A DNA stretch of 64,000 nucleotides from an uncultured Bacteroidia bacterium (GTDB taxonomy: Bacteria > Bacteroidota > Bacteroidia > Bacteroidales > UBA932): the NCBI GenBank assembly GCA_902788095.1, contig CADAIT010000002.1:73764-137763 (forward strand), given 5' to 3'. A program made the translations under genes and the position numbers. Under the pieces are notes generated by a model. The model searched no databases, was not told the origin of the DNA, and worked only from the letters and a program-made list of their open reading frames with translations. Positions within the stretch are counted from its first letter, which is position 1. Each line of letters starts with the position of its first letter. Below are positions 42,752 through 52,174 of this stretch, one piece after another.

Positions 42752-42782
42752 CAAAGGTACAAATTTTTGTATTTCTCGCAAA
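42752..42782 (-). promoter_or_regulatory. Promoter of the GtrA-like gene
   Basis: On the minus strand TTTG (42779-42782), 19 bases, TACCTTTG (42752-42759), 7 bases before the ATG: a nearly leaderless mRNA. Confidence 0.8.
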
Positions 42783-42816
42783 ATTGGTATAATTTCGCAT
42801 AGTGTAATTTGCAGAT

Positions 42817-43809
42817 ATGAACCTGAAACCTATAATTCCTCCTGTCGATAAAGCCCTGCTCAAGGCGGAGCTGAACGAGGAGACCCACCTGCGCACGACC
42901 AACCGGGCTGGAAACGATCTTTATGTGATAGGACCGGAGTCCAAGCATGTCCTGCGGGAAATCGGCCGTCTGCGGGAAATCGCTTTCCGGAACGGCGGCG
43001 GCGGCACCGGCGAGCCCCTGGACATCGACAAGTTCGACACGGACCCCGCATACGGATACCGCCAGCTTGTGCTTTGGGACCCGGATGCGGAGGAAATCAT
43101 CGGCGGATACCGTTTTTGTATCTGCGACGAAGCCGTATTTGACAAAAACGGACAGCCGATTCTCACTTCCTCGCACATGTTCGAGTTTTCCCGGAAGTTC
43201 CTGCGGGATTACCTGCCCTATACCATGGAACTGGGGCGCAGTTTCGTATCGGTGGAATACCAGAGCTCCAAGGCGGGCGCCAAAAGCCTGTATGCGCTGG
43301 ACAACCTGTTCGACGGAATTGCGGCCATCAGCGTGCTGTACAAGAAAACCATCAAATACTTCTTCGGAAAGGCTACCATCTACCGTGACTACCCCACCGA
43401 GGCCCGTGAAATGATTATGGTCTTCATGAAAAAGTACTTTGGAGAAGGCCACAGGCTCATCCGCATCCGCAAGGAAGTGAAGGTGGAACACGCCGGCAGA
43501 TATACCCGGCTGTTCAGGGGCCTGGAGTTCAAGGAAGCCTATAAAGTACTGAAGGGAGAAATCCAGAAAATGGGCGTAACCATTCCGCCGCTGGTGAATA
43601 CCTATATGAACCTTTCCCCCAGCATGATTTTCTTCGGGACGGGCATCAACGACGAATTCGGCGACATCTACGATTCCGGCATACTCATCAATTTTGAGGA
43701 CATGTACCCTGAAAAGCGCAAACGCCACGTAGATTCCTTCTCGGCCCTGGGATGGCGCACCATCAAAAAGATGTTCACGCGCCTGACCAGCAAACAGACT
43801 ACTTTCTGA
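42817..43809 (+). CDS. GNAT-type N-acyltransferase, GlsB/OlsB-like
   Basis: A 330-residue protein of the hemolysin-type GNAT group (ornithine/glycine-lipid N-acyltransferases). Conserved parts are REIGRLREIAFRNGGGGTGE, DTDPAYGYRQLVLWDP, IIGGYRFC, MFEFSRKFL and MELGRSFVSVEYQ. In Bacteroides the GlsB enzyme adds the first acyl chain to glycine. A PlsC-like partner of the GlsA kind lies 1.5 kb downstream at 45320. In the window this is the best match to the first enzyme of glycine or amino-acid lipid synthesis; substrate is inferred. Confidence 0.8.
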   Translation: MNLKPIIPPVDKALLKAELNEETHLRTTNRAGNDLYVIGPESKHVLREIGRLREIAFRNGGGGTGEPLDIDKFDTDPAYGYRQLVLWDPDAEEIIGGYRFCICDEAVFDKNGQPILTSSHMFEFSRKFLRDYLPYTMELGRSFVSVEYQSSKAGAKSLYALDNLFDGIAAISVLYKKTIKYFFGKATIYRDYPTEAREMIMVFMKKYFGEGHRLIRIRKEVKVEHAGRYTRLFRGLEFKEAYKVLKGEIQKMGVTIPPLVNTYMNLSPSMIFFGTGINDEFGDIYDSGILINFEDMYPEKRKRHVDSFSALGWRTIKKMFTRLTSKQTTF

Positions 43810-44527
43810 CCGTAATATGGAAGCAGCTTTGCTTGCGCTCGTACTTGATGTAACAGGTGCCGGGCTGGTCGTGGATGTCCTTGAGCACCTGGCTTAGCGT
43901 GGCCCGCAAGTACTCCGGAGGAACGTCTTCGTAGGGCCGGCCCCGGTCTTCGGGGATTTTCACATAATTCCAGTAGGAAATGTCGAACGTGGTGCCGTAG
44001 CGGTGCGCGGAATTCTCCGATGCATTCAGGTTGCGGCTGCGGAGTTTCTTGACATCCGCCTCCGTACGCAGGACGGAGGTAATCACCAACTTATTGGGAT
44101 TCAGCCCCTTGGAGGCCAATGAATCCTGAAAATTCCGGCCGATCCGGTCCAGCAGCTCTTTGGCTGAGGGGATGAGGTACGGAATGGAATGGGTAAGGGA
44201 ATCCACCACGTAAGTATCTGTGTCTTCCAGCTTTACCAACTTTGACTTCAGGTGCTCCGCCGCGTCGCGGTCTGCTACGGGAGGAACGCCGATGGCCTGG
44301 GCCACCGAGAGCTGGACATCGTTCAGGTCGTTGAATTCCCTTGCAAAGTTGACGTCGAAAATACGGGAACGGACAGCTTGGTTTTGAATGGGGCCCAGTG
44401 CCAGCCAGGCCGCTTCCGCCTCCAGTTTGGCCCGTTCTTCAGCCCTTGCACGGGAACGCAGGATGCCGAACACGGTAAGGGAGGAAAGGAGAAGGACGAC
44501 GGCTAAACGAAGATACTTTTCTATCAT
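43799..44527 (-). CDS. DUF5715 protein, M15 peptidase-like
   Basis: A 242-residue protein with an N-terminal membrane anchor (about residues 8-24), so it faces the periplasm. Its C-terminal half carries SAHRYGTTFDISYW and the final CFHITVRK, whose His, Asp and His match the zinc ligands of VanY/DacB-like M15 peptidases (SxHxxGxAxD ... H). It may trim peptidoglycan stems. It is convergent with the GlsB-like gene (11-base overlap) and divergent from the CDP-alcohol phosphatidyltransferase gene. Confidence 0.75.
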   Translation of the reverse strand: MIEKYLRLAVVLLLSSLTVFGILRSRARAEERAKLEAEAAWLALGPIQNQAVRSRIFDVNFAREFNDLNDVQLSVAQAIGVPPVADRDAAEHLKSKLVKLEDTDTYVVDSLTHSIPYLIPSAKELLDRIGRNFQDSLASKGLNPNKLVITSVLRTEADVKKLRSRNLNASENSAHRYGTTFDISYWNYVKIPEDRGRPYEDVPPEYLRATLSQVLKDIHDQPGTCYIKYERKQSCFHITVRK

Positions 44528-44532
44528 ACGGA

Positions 44533-44540
44533 CAAAGATA
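44533..44540 (-). promoter_or_regulatory. -7 element of the DUF5715 gene
   Basis: TATCTTTG on the minus strand, 5 bases before the ATG (near-leaderless). Confidence 0.55.
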
Positions 44541-44575
44541 CAAATTATTCACTTTCAGAAACACAAAATTATTGT

Positions 44576-44583
44576 TATTTTTG
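44576..44583 (+). promoter_or_regulatory. -7 element of the lipid operon
   Basis: TATTTTTG, 22 bases before the CDP-alcohol phosphatidyltransferase start. Confidence 0.5.
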
Positions 44584-44605
44584 CAAATTGTAATGTATCA
44601 CGACC

Positions 44606-45316
44606 ATGAATGAAGAGAAAAAACAAGCGAACCGGATTCAAACCTCCCTGTTGAATTCGGCGGAAAAGAAAGTGCTGGTTTGGCTGGCGGAACGCATGCC
44701 GGTCTGGGTTACGTCCGACATGCTCACGTTCGTAGGCTTCTTGGGCGCATGTATCATGGCTGCCGGTTACGCTCTTTCCAATATAAACCTCTATTGGTTG
44801 TGGCTGGCCAACTTCGGCCTCGTGGTGAACTGGTTCGGAGACTCACTGGACGGCACGCTGGCCCGCGTCCGCAACGCCCAGCGCAAAACCTATGGCTTCT
44901 ATATCGACCACAACGTGGATGTCGTCAACGAAACCATCATGTTCATCGGTGTAGGATGCAGCCCTATGGTCAACATGAGTTTTGCCATGCTGGCGCTGGT
45001 GGGCTATTTCATGCTCAGCATCTTCGTTTACATCAACTGCCACCTCAAGGGAGAAATGCGGCTCACTTACGGGAAACTGGGACCGACCGAATTCCGGCTG
45101 ATTCTCATCATTGTGAACACCCTCTTCTGCCATATTCCCTGGCTCAGCCAGTGGAAAAGGCCCCTTACCCTGTTCAACAATGATTTCATGGTAGGCCTCT
45201 ATGACTACCTGGCCATCGTCATTTCCATCCTCCTGTTCGTGTTCTATCTGATCGGGTTCTTCCAGGACGCGAAGTACTTTGCCAGAATGGACCCTCCCAA
45301 AAAGAAAGAAGAATAA
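44606..45316 (+). CDS. CDP-alcohol phosphatidyltransferase family protein
   Basis: A 236-residue inner membrane protein with about six helices. The catalytic motif is complete: GDSLDGTLARVRNAQRKTYG and FYIDHNVD (D-x2-DG-x2-AR, then G-x3-D-x3-D). Such enzymes swap CMP of a CDP-lipid for an alcohol or similar group, as in phosphatidylinositol or phosphatidylglycerol-phosphate synthesis; the acceptor is not readable from the sequence. It lies 3 bases before the GlsA-like gene, so they are co-transcribed. Confidence 0.88.
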   Translation: MNEEKKQANRIQTSLLNSAEKKVLVWLAERMPVWVTSDMLTFVGFLGACIMAAGYALSNINLYWLWLANFGLVVNWFGDSLDGTLARVRNAQRKTYGFYIDHNVDVVNETIMFIGVGCSPMVNMSFAMLALVGYFMLSIFVYINCHLKGEMRLTYGKLGPTEFRLILIIVNTLFCHIPWLSQWKRPLTLFNNDFMVGLYDYLAIVISILLFVFYLIGFFQDAKYFARMDPPKKKEE

Positions 45317-45319
45317 ACG

Positions 45320-46174
45320 ATGATTTTCACACCGGAAGTAGCTGCGGAACTTTTCCCTTTTTTAAGGGGAAAATGGGGAAAATTGTTGTATAAGCCCAGT
45401 ATGTACATCTCCGGTATCCGTTATGTAAACCGGATTCACGACGCCGTCGAGAAACAAGGCATAGCCCCAGGACCGGACTTCGCCAAAGGCATCCTGGACC
45501 AGATGAAGCTGGAGTTCCTTATCGGCAATCCGGAACGGCTGGCTTTCCCTGAAGGGCCCTTCATCACCATTTCCAACCACGTATATGGCCATATCGACGG
45601 CATCTGTCTGGTTGACATCGTCGGTCATGTGCGTTCCCGGATGAAGGTGATGGTAAACGAAATGCTCATGCCCATCTGGGGGCTTGCACCCAATTTCATC
45701 GCCGTGAATCCTACCGTAAACAAGCGCGAAACCACCTCGACCAGCATCGGAGGCATCAGGAGCGCCCTGATGCAGCTGCGGGAAGGGGAACCGCTCTCGC
45801 TCTTCCCTTCCGGCGCCGTGGCGGACCTCAAGCCCCGTGAAGGGTGGACGCTCCAGGAAAGGCCCTGGCAGGAAGCGGCCCTCAAGCTCATCCGCAAAGC
45901 GAAGGTCCCGGTGATTCCCATCCGCTTTTTCGACCACAACTCCTGGTTCTACTACGCACTGGGACTCATTGACTACCGTCTCCGCTTTGTACGCCTGTTC
46001 CATGAAGTGAACAACAAGCAGGGAACGTTTCCGCGCCTGGGTATCGGCGAAACCATTACCGTGGAACAGCAGAACGCCCTTTCCGACGAGGAATTCGGCG
46101 CATGCCTGCGTAAAAGCGTCTATGACATGCCTCTTCCCAATCACTTTATAAAACGCTCCTCCCTATGGCAGTAA
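45320..46174 (+). CDS. PlsC-like acyltransferase, GlsA-type
   Basis: A 284-residue membrane-associated acyltransferase. Motif I is the variant ISNHVYGHIDGICLVD (H-x5-D rather than H-x4-D), as in GlsA-type enzymes; motif III is LFPSGAVADLK and motif IV VPVIPIRFFDHNSWFY. In Bacteroides, GlsA O-acylates the product of GlsB to make glycine lipids. A general lysophosphatidic acid acyltransferase role is the alternative. It overlaps the SDR gene by 10 bases. Confidence 0.8.
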   Translation: MIFTPEVAAELFPFLRGKWGKLLYKPSMYISGIRYVNRIHDAVEKQGIAPGPDFAKGILDQMKLEFLIGNPERLAFPEGPFITISNHVYGHIDGICLVDIVGHVRSRMKVMVNEMLMPIWGLAPNFIAVNPTVNKRETTSTSIGGIRSALMQLREGEPLSLFPSGAVADLKPREGWTLQERPWQEAALKLIRKAKVPVIPIRFFDHNSWFYYALGLIDYRLRFVRLFHEVNNKQGTFPRLGIGETITVEQQNALSDEEFGACLRKSVYDMPLPNHFIKRSSLWQ

Positions 46175-46974
46175 ATGTCGTATTGATTACCGGCGGCAGC
46201 AGCGGCATCGGCGCAGCCACCGCCCGCATCCTGGCCCAAAGCGGCATGAAAGTCTATGCCGCCAGCCGCAGGGGAAAACTTGAGACACCCTCGACCGATA
46301 TTATTCCCATCAGCATGGACGTGAATGACTGGGAAGCCACCCAACTTGCCGTGGCGCAGATTCTGCGGGCCGAGGGACACTTGGACGCCGTGGTTGTCAA
46401 TGCTGGCAGCGGCATCTACGGCCCTGTTGAAGGAACGCTGGAGAAAGAAGCCCGCAGTCAGTTCGAAACCAACTACTTCGGTGCGCTCAAAACCATCCAG
46501 GCCTGCCTGCCAGTCTTTCGTCAGCAGGGGCACGGCCGCATCATCACCGTCTGTTCGGTCATGTCGGTGCTGCAACTCCCCTTCCAGGGTTTTTACTCCT
46601 CGGTGAAAGCCGCCCTGCTGTCCCTCTCGGAGTCGCTTTCCCTGGAACTGAAGGGAAGCGGCATCCAGTGCTCGGCCATCCTGCCCGGCGACGTGGCCAC
46701 CGGCTTCACGGGTGCCCGCAAATTTACGGCCGCCTCCGAAGACCCGGCTTCTCCCTACCGGGAGCAGATGGCCCGAAACCTGAAAAAAATCGAGGCCGAT
46801 GAAAGAAACGGCATGTCGCCGGACGTCATCGCAAAAGCCATTCGCAAGCAACTTCTGCGCAAGCACATGGCTGTACGCGTGATTCCGCGCCTGGATTACA
46901 AACTGGTAGGCTTCTTGGTACGTATTTTGCCTGCAAAATGGGTGTTACATGTCCTTTCACTCCTGTATAATTGA
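46165..46974 (+). CDS. Short-chain dehydrogenase/reductase
   Basis: A 269-residue classical SDR. The NAD(P) motif is VLITGGSSGIGAATA, the NAG equivalent is VVNAGSGIYG, the catalytic Ser is in VCSVMSVLQ, and YSSVK holds Tyr and Lys. The C-terminal hydrophobic stretch (YKLVGFLVRILPAKWVLHVLSLLYN) may bind the membrane, as in lipid-active SDRs. It is the third gene of the lipid operon and may reduce a lipid keto group, but that is inferred from context only. Confidence 0.88.
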   Translation: MAVNVVLITGGSSGIGAATARILAQSGMKVYAASRRGKLETPSTDIIPISMDVNDWEATQLAVAQILRAEGHLDAVVVNAGSGIYGPVEGTLEKEARSQFETNYFGALKTIQACLPVFRQQGHGRIITVCSVMSVLQLPFQGFYSSVKAALLSLSESLSLELKGSGIQCSAILPGDVATGFTGARKFTAASEDPASPYREQMARNLKKIEADERNGMSPDVIAKAIRKQLLRKHMAVRVIPRLDYKLVGFLVRILPAKWVLHVLSLLYN

Positions 46975-46997
46975 CCCTATTGCTCCATAATCATATT

Positions 46998-49511
46998 ATG
47001 TCAAAAAGAATCTGGCTCTCTGTGATGCTGCTGGGATTGGCGCTTACCGCCGCAGCCCAGTCAACACGCGTGCGTGGCATCGTACGGGACTTCAATACCG
47101 GAGAGCCCATTCCTTTCGTAAGCGTATATTTTGACGGAACCACCATCGGCATCTCCACCGATTTGGAAGGGCGTTATTCGCTGGAAACCCGTTCAAAAGA
47201 TGCCAAGGTACTTACGGCATCGCTCATCGGCTACGAAAGTCTCTCCTTTCCTGTAACTCCCGGAACGTTCAAAGAAATAGACTTCCGTCTGAAGGAAGAC
47301 CCCAAACAACTGAATGCGGCGCTGGTAAAACCGGACGACCGCTATATCAAGAGCATCCTTCGCAAACTGGACCGGAGCCGGGCCGTCAACGATCCCGACA
47401 ACGGTCCGGATTATCGTGCCAGACTGTACTCCAAGATTGAATTCGACGTCCAGAACCTGGAAGAGCTCATGCGCATCCGGTCGCTGAACAAGGCCATCGG
47501 TTTCGTCCGCGAGTATGCCGATACTTCCGCCATTACCGGCCGTTCCTTCATCCCCGCCCTTATTTCGGAAAACGTGGCCGATGTCTATCATTCCAAGGAG
47601 CCCTCGTTCAACCGGGAGGTCATGCGCGCCAGCCGCATTTCCGGATTCGAAGAGGACAATGCCCTCCGGCAGTTTACCGGCAGTTACCTCCTGAAAACCA
47701 ATTTCTACAAGAACAGCATCGGCGTTTTCAACCTGTCCATCCCCAATCCGGCAGCGGCCAGTTCACACATATTTTACAACTACTTCCTGGTTGACAGCCT
47801 TCAAGTGGAAGGTCGCAAGACGTATGTTCTACGTTTCCACCCCAAAAAATTGGTCACATCGCCGACGCTGGACGGAGAAATGCAGATTGACGCGGAAGAT
47901 TTTGGTATCCGCAGCGTGCATGCCGCCCTCTCCACCGAATCCAATGTAAACTGGATCAGGCACATCAATGTCGAGCTGCAGAACCGGCGGATGCCCAACG
48001 GACGCTGGTTTTATGGAGAAGAACGCCTGTTCATTGACTTTTCCATTACGGTAAGCGACCAATCCCGCATCCTCGCCCTGCTCGGAAACCGCCATATCGT
48101 GTATGAGGAACCCGTATATGAGCCCGTCACGGACCCGGACGCCCTCACCTCCAGCGAAGCCGTGGTCATGCGCAATGTCATCTCCGGCGACGAAACCTAT
48201 TGGGACTCGGTCCGTCCCTACCAGTTGTCGGAACGCGAACGGGGCATTTACAAAATGGTCGATGACATCCAGCAGACCCCTTTGTACAAATGGACTTACG
48301 CCATAACGCGTACCCTTGTCAACAATTACTATGAAGTGAAGCCCTGGCGCTTCGAATTCGGTCACTGGGCACAAACCTTCGCCTACAACGACACGGAGGG
48401 ATTCCGCCTCCAGCTGGGCGGCCGTACCCTGAAGGAATTCTCCACCAAGGTGCGCCTGGGCGGCTATGTCGCCTTCGGCTTCAAGGACCTGAGGCCCAAA
48501 GGACAGGTAATGATGGAATGGATGCTCGGACGCGAAAAGACACGAAAACTCACCGTCGATGCGAAATACGATTACGTGCAGTTCGGCGGCGGCTATGTTT
48601 TTACGTCCCAAAATATGTTCTCCTCCTTCCTGTCCCGTTCATCGAGCAGGAAACTGAGCCTTGTCCGGTACATCGACATCAACTACGACCACGAGTTTGC
48701 CAATTGGCTGAACGCCTCCGTTCAATGGCGGACCCAGCGCGTGTGGAGTTACCTGGGAACCGACCCCAGCATGGATCGCGTACGCTTTATTCCATCGTCC
48801 ATGGAAAACATTCCTGAAAACGCCCAGGAAAGCTTCTCCATGAATTCTCTGCACATCGGGCTCCGTTTTTCCTTTGACGAACGCGTAAACCGCAACTACT
48901 TCCGGAAAACCTACCTTTTCACCAAATATCCCATACTGGAACTGCACCTTACAAAAGGTTTCAAGGGGATTACCAAGGACGATTTCAGCTTCCTGAAAAC
49001 AACGGCCTTTTTAACATGGAAAGTGCCTTCCACGGCTGTCGGCTTTGGAAAACTGACCATGGAGGGCGGTGCAATCTGGGGCAGCGTACCCTATCCCATG
49101 CTCAAACTCCACGAAGGCAACCCTACCTTCTTCCTGGACAAAGGCGCCTACTCATGCATGGATTACTACGAGTTCATGTCGGACCGCTGGCTGACGACCT
49201 CTTACGAACACAACTTCAACGGTTTCTTCCTGGGAAAAATTCCTTTTATCAAAAAGCTGGACTTGCGTGAAGTTGCCACCGTCAAGATGATTTGGGGCAC
49301 CCTGAGCGAGGCTAACCGCAGTGGCGGCGGTGCACCGTTCCACCTCCCCGCCATCAGTAAAACCCTCGAGGTTCCCTATGTCGAGGTGGGCGTAGGTATT
49401 TCCAACATTCTCCGCATTCTGCGCGTGGATGCTTTCTGGCGCGTAACCCATCGCCGGGAAAAGGGCATTGAAAACTTCGCCATCAATCTGGGTATCGATG
49501 TAGAATTCTGA
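46998..49511 (+). CDS. DUF5686 outer membrane protein with carboxypeptidase-like regulatory domain
   Basis: The start is at the ATG at 46998, giving a signal peptide (MSKRIWLSVMLLGLALTAAAQ) and 837 residues. A carboxypeptidase-regulatory-like beta domain follows (VRGIVRDFNTGEPIPFVSVYFDGTTIG). The rest is the DUF5686 region: a periplasmic part with FHPKKLVTSPTLDGEMQI and a beta-barrel-like C-terminal half that ends in an aromatic-rich strand (FAINLGIDVEF). Its function is unknown; proteins of this type are outer membrane transport or assembly candidates. It sits 23 bases after the SDR gene and 2 before an AraC regulator. Confidence 0.85.
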   Translation: MSKRIWLSVMLLGLALTAAAQSTRVRGIVRDFNTGEPIPFVSVYFDGTTIGISTDLEGRYSLETRSKDAKVLTASLIGYESLSFPVTPGTFKEIDFRLKEDPKQLNAALVKPDDRYIKSILRKLDRSRAVNDPDNGPDYRARLYSKIEFDVQNLEELMRIRSLNKAIGFVREYADTSAITGRSFIPALISENVADVYHSKEPSFNREVMRASRISGFEEDNALRQFTGSYLLKTNFYKNSIGVFNLSIPNPAAASSHIFYNYFLVDSLQVEGRKTYVLRFHPKKLVTSPTLDGEMQIDAEDFGIRSVHAALSTESNVNWIRHINVELQNRRMPNGRWFYGEERLFIDFSITVSDQSRILALLGNRHIVYEEPVYEPVTDPDALTSSEAVVMRNVISGDETYWDSVRPYQLSERERGIYKMVDDIQQTPLYKWTYAITRTLVNNYYEVKPWRFEFGHWAQTFAYNDTEGFRLQLGGRTLKEFSTKVRLGGYVAFGFKDLRPKGQVMMEWMLGREKTRKLTVDAKYDYVQFGGGYVFTSQNMFSSFLSRSSSRKLSLVRYIDINYDHEFANWLNASVQWRTQRVWSYLGTDPSMDRVRFIPSSMENIPENAQESFSMNSLHIGLRFSFDERVNRNYFRKTYLFTKYPILELHLTKGFKGITKDDFSFLKTTAFLTWKVPSTAVGFGKLTMEGGAIWGSVPYPMLKLHEGNPTFFLDKGAYSCMDYYEFMSDRWLTTSYEHNFNGFFLGKIPFIKKLDLREVATVKMIWGTLSEANRSGGGAPFHLPAISKTLEVPYVEVGVGISNILRILRVDAFWRVTHRREKGIENFAINLGIDVEF

Positions 49512-49513
49512 GC

Positions 49514-50272
49514 ATGACAAACAACACCATCCATATTCATTCGCTGGATTCGAACATAAAAGGAGAAGGGGAACTCCTGATGCACCACTACAAAGTCCCG
49601 CTATACGCCTTCGCTTACCTGATGGAGGGCGAAGCGCTGGTGGAGATTGACGGCCAGAACATTCTGGTGGGGCCGGGACAGTTTATTCTCGTGCCGGAGA
49701 GCCACTCTATCCTGATACGCCATTTCAACAATTGCAAGGGGGTGGACGGCAGTTTCAGCCTGAGCGCCCTGAAGGATGCCTCCTACTCCGTATTAAGGTC
49801 CGACACCCCCATCGTCCAGAGTTTCTGGTTCGATGACGCCGTCTTCATCGGCGCGCTGGTAAAACGGATGGTCATCGCCTCCGAAGACAAGGACAATGCC
49901 TTTTTGCAAAGTGCCTTGGATCTTATTTTGGGGCAACTCCGCCCGAAAGGCGGAATGGCTGCGGTGCCGGAAAAGTTCCTTCAACTGGTTTTCGACCGGG
50001 AAAAACAGCCTCTGTCTGTTTCGGAATATGCAGAGATGCTGCATGTTACCGCCAATTACCTGAACAGAACGGTGAAGAGTCATACCCACCGTACGGCTAT
50101 AGACTGGATAGAAATTGCCCGTTTGAACCTGGCCAAAAAGCTTTTGAAAGACCCTTCCATCCCCATTGTGGACGTGGCTTCCCGCGCCGGGCTGGACGAC
50201 CAGTCCTATTTTTCACGCTTCTTCAAAAAGAAAACGGGCATGACCCCGTCTCAATACCGCAACGGCAAATAG
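49514..50272 (+). CDS. AraC family transcriptional regulator
   Basis: A 252-residue regulator. The N-terminal half is a cupin-like sensor (PLYAFAYLMEGEALVEIDGQ; GPGQFILVPESHSI). The C-terminal 100 residues hold two HTH motifs: SVSEYAEMLHVTANYLNRTVK and IVDVASRAGLDDQSYFSRFFKKKTGMTPSQYR in outline. It begins 2 bases after the DUF5686 gene, so it may control that lipid/surface operon. The ligand is unknown. It overlaps the convergent trmO gene by 22 bases. Confidence 0.93.
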   Translation: MTNNTIHIHSLDSNIKGEGELLMHHYKVPLYAFAYLMEGEALVEIDGQNILVGPGQFILVPESHSILIRHFNNCKGVDGSFSLSALKDASYSVLRSDTPIVQSFWFDDAVFIGALVKRMVIASEDKDNAFLQSALDLILGQLRPKGGMAAVPEKFLQLVFDREKQPLSVSEYAEMLHVTANYLNRTVKSHTHRTAIDWIEIARLNLAKKLLKDPSIPIVDVASRAGLDDQSYFSRFFKKKTGMTPSQYRNGK

Positions 50273-50928
50273 CCGGTAACCGTTACCATCCCATCCTTTA
50301 CCTGAAAGTGCACGTCCGCACCGTCGAAAGGCATGGCATACTCTTTTTCAGGCTGGTCCTGATAGGCGGGACGCGGGTCCAGGGCCAGAATTTCAGTCAA
50401 GGCAAGACGCTGTTCTTCCGTAAAAGGGAGTTCGGCCGGAATATACACCTGCAGACGCCCCTCAGGTGCCTGGGAAGCGAATCCGCAGCGGGCATCCGGA
50501 TAACTGTCGGCGTAAGAAATATAGGGCTTGATGTCATAGACGGGCGTTCCGTCCATGAGGTCGGCGCCTTTCACCAGCAATTTCCCTTTTTCGATGCCCT
50601 CAAGTTCTACGCAGGACAATCCCAGCGGATTGGGTCGAAAGGGAGAACGGGTGGCCCAGACACCCATGGCGACATTGCCGCCCAGACGAGGAGGACGCAC
50701 CGTAGGCTGCCACTCCTCTTTTGCCGGCTTGTTGGCATGGAAGCCCCACAGCAGCCAGATACGGCTGAAGCCCTCCAGGCCGCGAAGCGCCTCGGGAACC
50801 TGATAACTTTTCTCAAAGACGATGCGTCCGTGGATATGCGTGCTCAGAGAGCTCTGACGGGGTATGCCGAACTTGGAGCCAAACGGCCCCCGATAATGTG
50901 CAACGGGTTTGAGGATGAGTTCCTCCAT
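50251..50928 (-). CDS. trmO: tRNA (N6-threonylcarbamoyladenosine37-N6)-methyltransferase TrmO-like
   Basis: A 225-residue protein from the ATG at 50928 (MEELILKPVAHY), which shares one base with the upstream stop. The TrmO/YaeB signature is strong: FGIPRQSSLS, LEGFSRIWLLWGFH, RPPRLGGNVAMGVWATRSPFRPNPLGLS in outline, and DIKPYISYAD. It methylates t6A37 of certain tRNAs with S-adenosylmethionine. The alternative start at 50979 would overlap the SEC-C gene more heavily. Confidence 0.92.
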   Translation of the reverse strand: MEELILKPVAHYRGPFGSKFGIPRQSSLSTHIHGRIVFEKSYQVPEALRGLEGFSRIWLLWGFHANKPAKEEWQPTVRPPRLGGNVAMGVWATRSPFRPNPLGLSCVELEGIEKGKLLVKGADLMDGTPVYDIKPYISYADSYPDARCGFASQAPEGRLQVYIPAELPFTEEQRLALTEILALDPRPAYQDQPEKEYAMPFDGADVHFQVKDGMVTVTGYLPLRY

Positions 50929-52157
50929 CAGGACAGGTATTTTCCGTGACAACGGCGATAGCTGAGCCCGCAGCCGCACGGGCAGGGATCGTCGGGCGCC
51001 ACATGCGGGATGGCAAAGCCTATGGGAAGATACCCGGCGGCATCCACGTCGGAGGCATAACCGTCGGTCACCGTGGGCTCCGGCATGCTCCAGTGCGGAT
51101 ACTCATCCGACACATGCGCTTCCTGCTCAGGAACCGACTTCCAGGCTTCCCAGTCGGCCCGGCACAAGCCGGTATCTGCGGCATTGCGTCCGCACAGAAT
51201 CCACTTGGGAACGGAATCCGCATAGGCGCGGACAATCCGGCAGCACTCCAACCAGCTGGCTTCGTCCAGCTCGCGGCACAACGGACTGTCCATCAGGGGC
51301 GAGAACAAGGCGTCGTTCTGCTGCTCGGTATATTGGGCTTCCAGCCAGGTATCGTGCTCCGCCTTCACCAGGTCGAAGCCCTCGTATCCAAGCCGGCGGT
51401 ACATTTGCTCCAGCCGCATGCCGTCCGGAGACTTGAGCCATACGGTAAAGTAAGGCGCACCGGCACCGGCATCAAAGGCATCCTGGAAATCGAACGTCTT
51501 GAACTTCTTTTGTTTCAATTGTTTGCGAAGCTCGAAAATTTCCTCTACGTTGTCCACGCAGGGCGAGCAGACATAATCGCCGAAATTGTCGGTATAGCGG
51601 TACATCTTCACCAGAGGACTCTGGTGCAGGAGGCGTGTAAGCAGGCGGAAATCGGCCCCGTATGCCTGTTCGTACCAGCTCATAATCAGGTCAACGAACT
51701 GCTCTGTGGGGATGATGCCGTACAGGTTCAGATAGCCCAGCCCCACGCGCTCCACTTCATACTGGCCGCTCTTTTCCCCCAGGCGGAGCACCTTGTCCAC
51801 TTCCGGAGCGACAATCTCATACATTTCGCGGCTTATCCACACTTTGTGGTAATGCTCGTCGGAGTCGTCGTACTCCACCAGTCCGGTGGCCTCCAGAAGA
51901 GAAGGATAGTCCGCAAAATCCTGATACTGAACCTTCTCCGGACCGGCGTGCACCAGTTCCCTGAGCAGGCGGACATCACGTTCCATCAGATGCGACATCC
52001 ACCTGCGCGGCTCCCCGCGCAGGTAGGTGTGCAACTGATCCACCAACTGCGACTTCCTCAGACGGGGACTGAGTTCGTTCCCCAGTATGCTGCCGAGGTC
52101 CTGCAGTTCCATCTTTTGGAATCCGTCCAGTATGGTATGTAACGTCCGTTCTTTCAT
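50928..52157 (-). CDS. SEC-C motif protein of unknown function
   Basis: A 409-residue protein ending in a SEC-C zinc motif (PDDPCPCGCGLSYRRCHGKYLS: C-x-C, then C-H). The first 330 residues are helical and acidic, with SAP-like or Rho-N-like character near the start (MELQDLGSILGNELSPRLRKSQLVDQLHTYL in outline). SEC-C tails often bind SecB or ribosomes, or serve as accessory zinc modules. The body is not one I recognise. The stop shares a base with trmO. Confidence 0.7.
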   Translation of the reverse strand: MKERTLHTILDGFQKMELQDLGSILGNELSPRLRKSQLVDQLHTYLRGEPRRWMSHLMERDVRLLRELVHAGPEKVQYQDFADYPSLLEATGLVEYDDSDEHYHKVWISREMYEIVAPEVDKVLRLGEKSGQYEVERVGLGYLNLYGIIPTEQFVDLIMSWYEQAYGADFRLLTRLLHQSPLVKMYRYTDNFGDYVCSPCVDNVEEIFELRKQLKQKKFKTFDFQDAFDAGAGAPYFTVWLKSPDGMRLEQMYRRLGYEGFDLVKAEHDTWLEAQYTEQQNDALFSPLMDSPLCRELDEASWLECCRIVRAYADSVPKWILCGRNAADTGLCRADWEAWKSVPEQEAHVSDEYPHWSMPEPTVTDGYASDVDAAGYLPIGFAIPHVAPDDPCPCGCGLSYRRCHGKYLS

Positions 52158-52166
52158 TCAAGGGCA

Positions 52167-52174
52167 CAAAGATA
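52167..52174 (-). promoter_or_regulatory. -7 element of the SEC-C-trmO operon
   Basis: TATCTTTG on the minus strand, 9 bases before the ATG. Confidence 0.55.
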
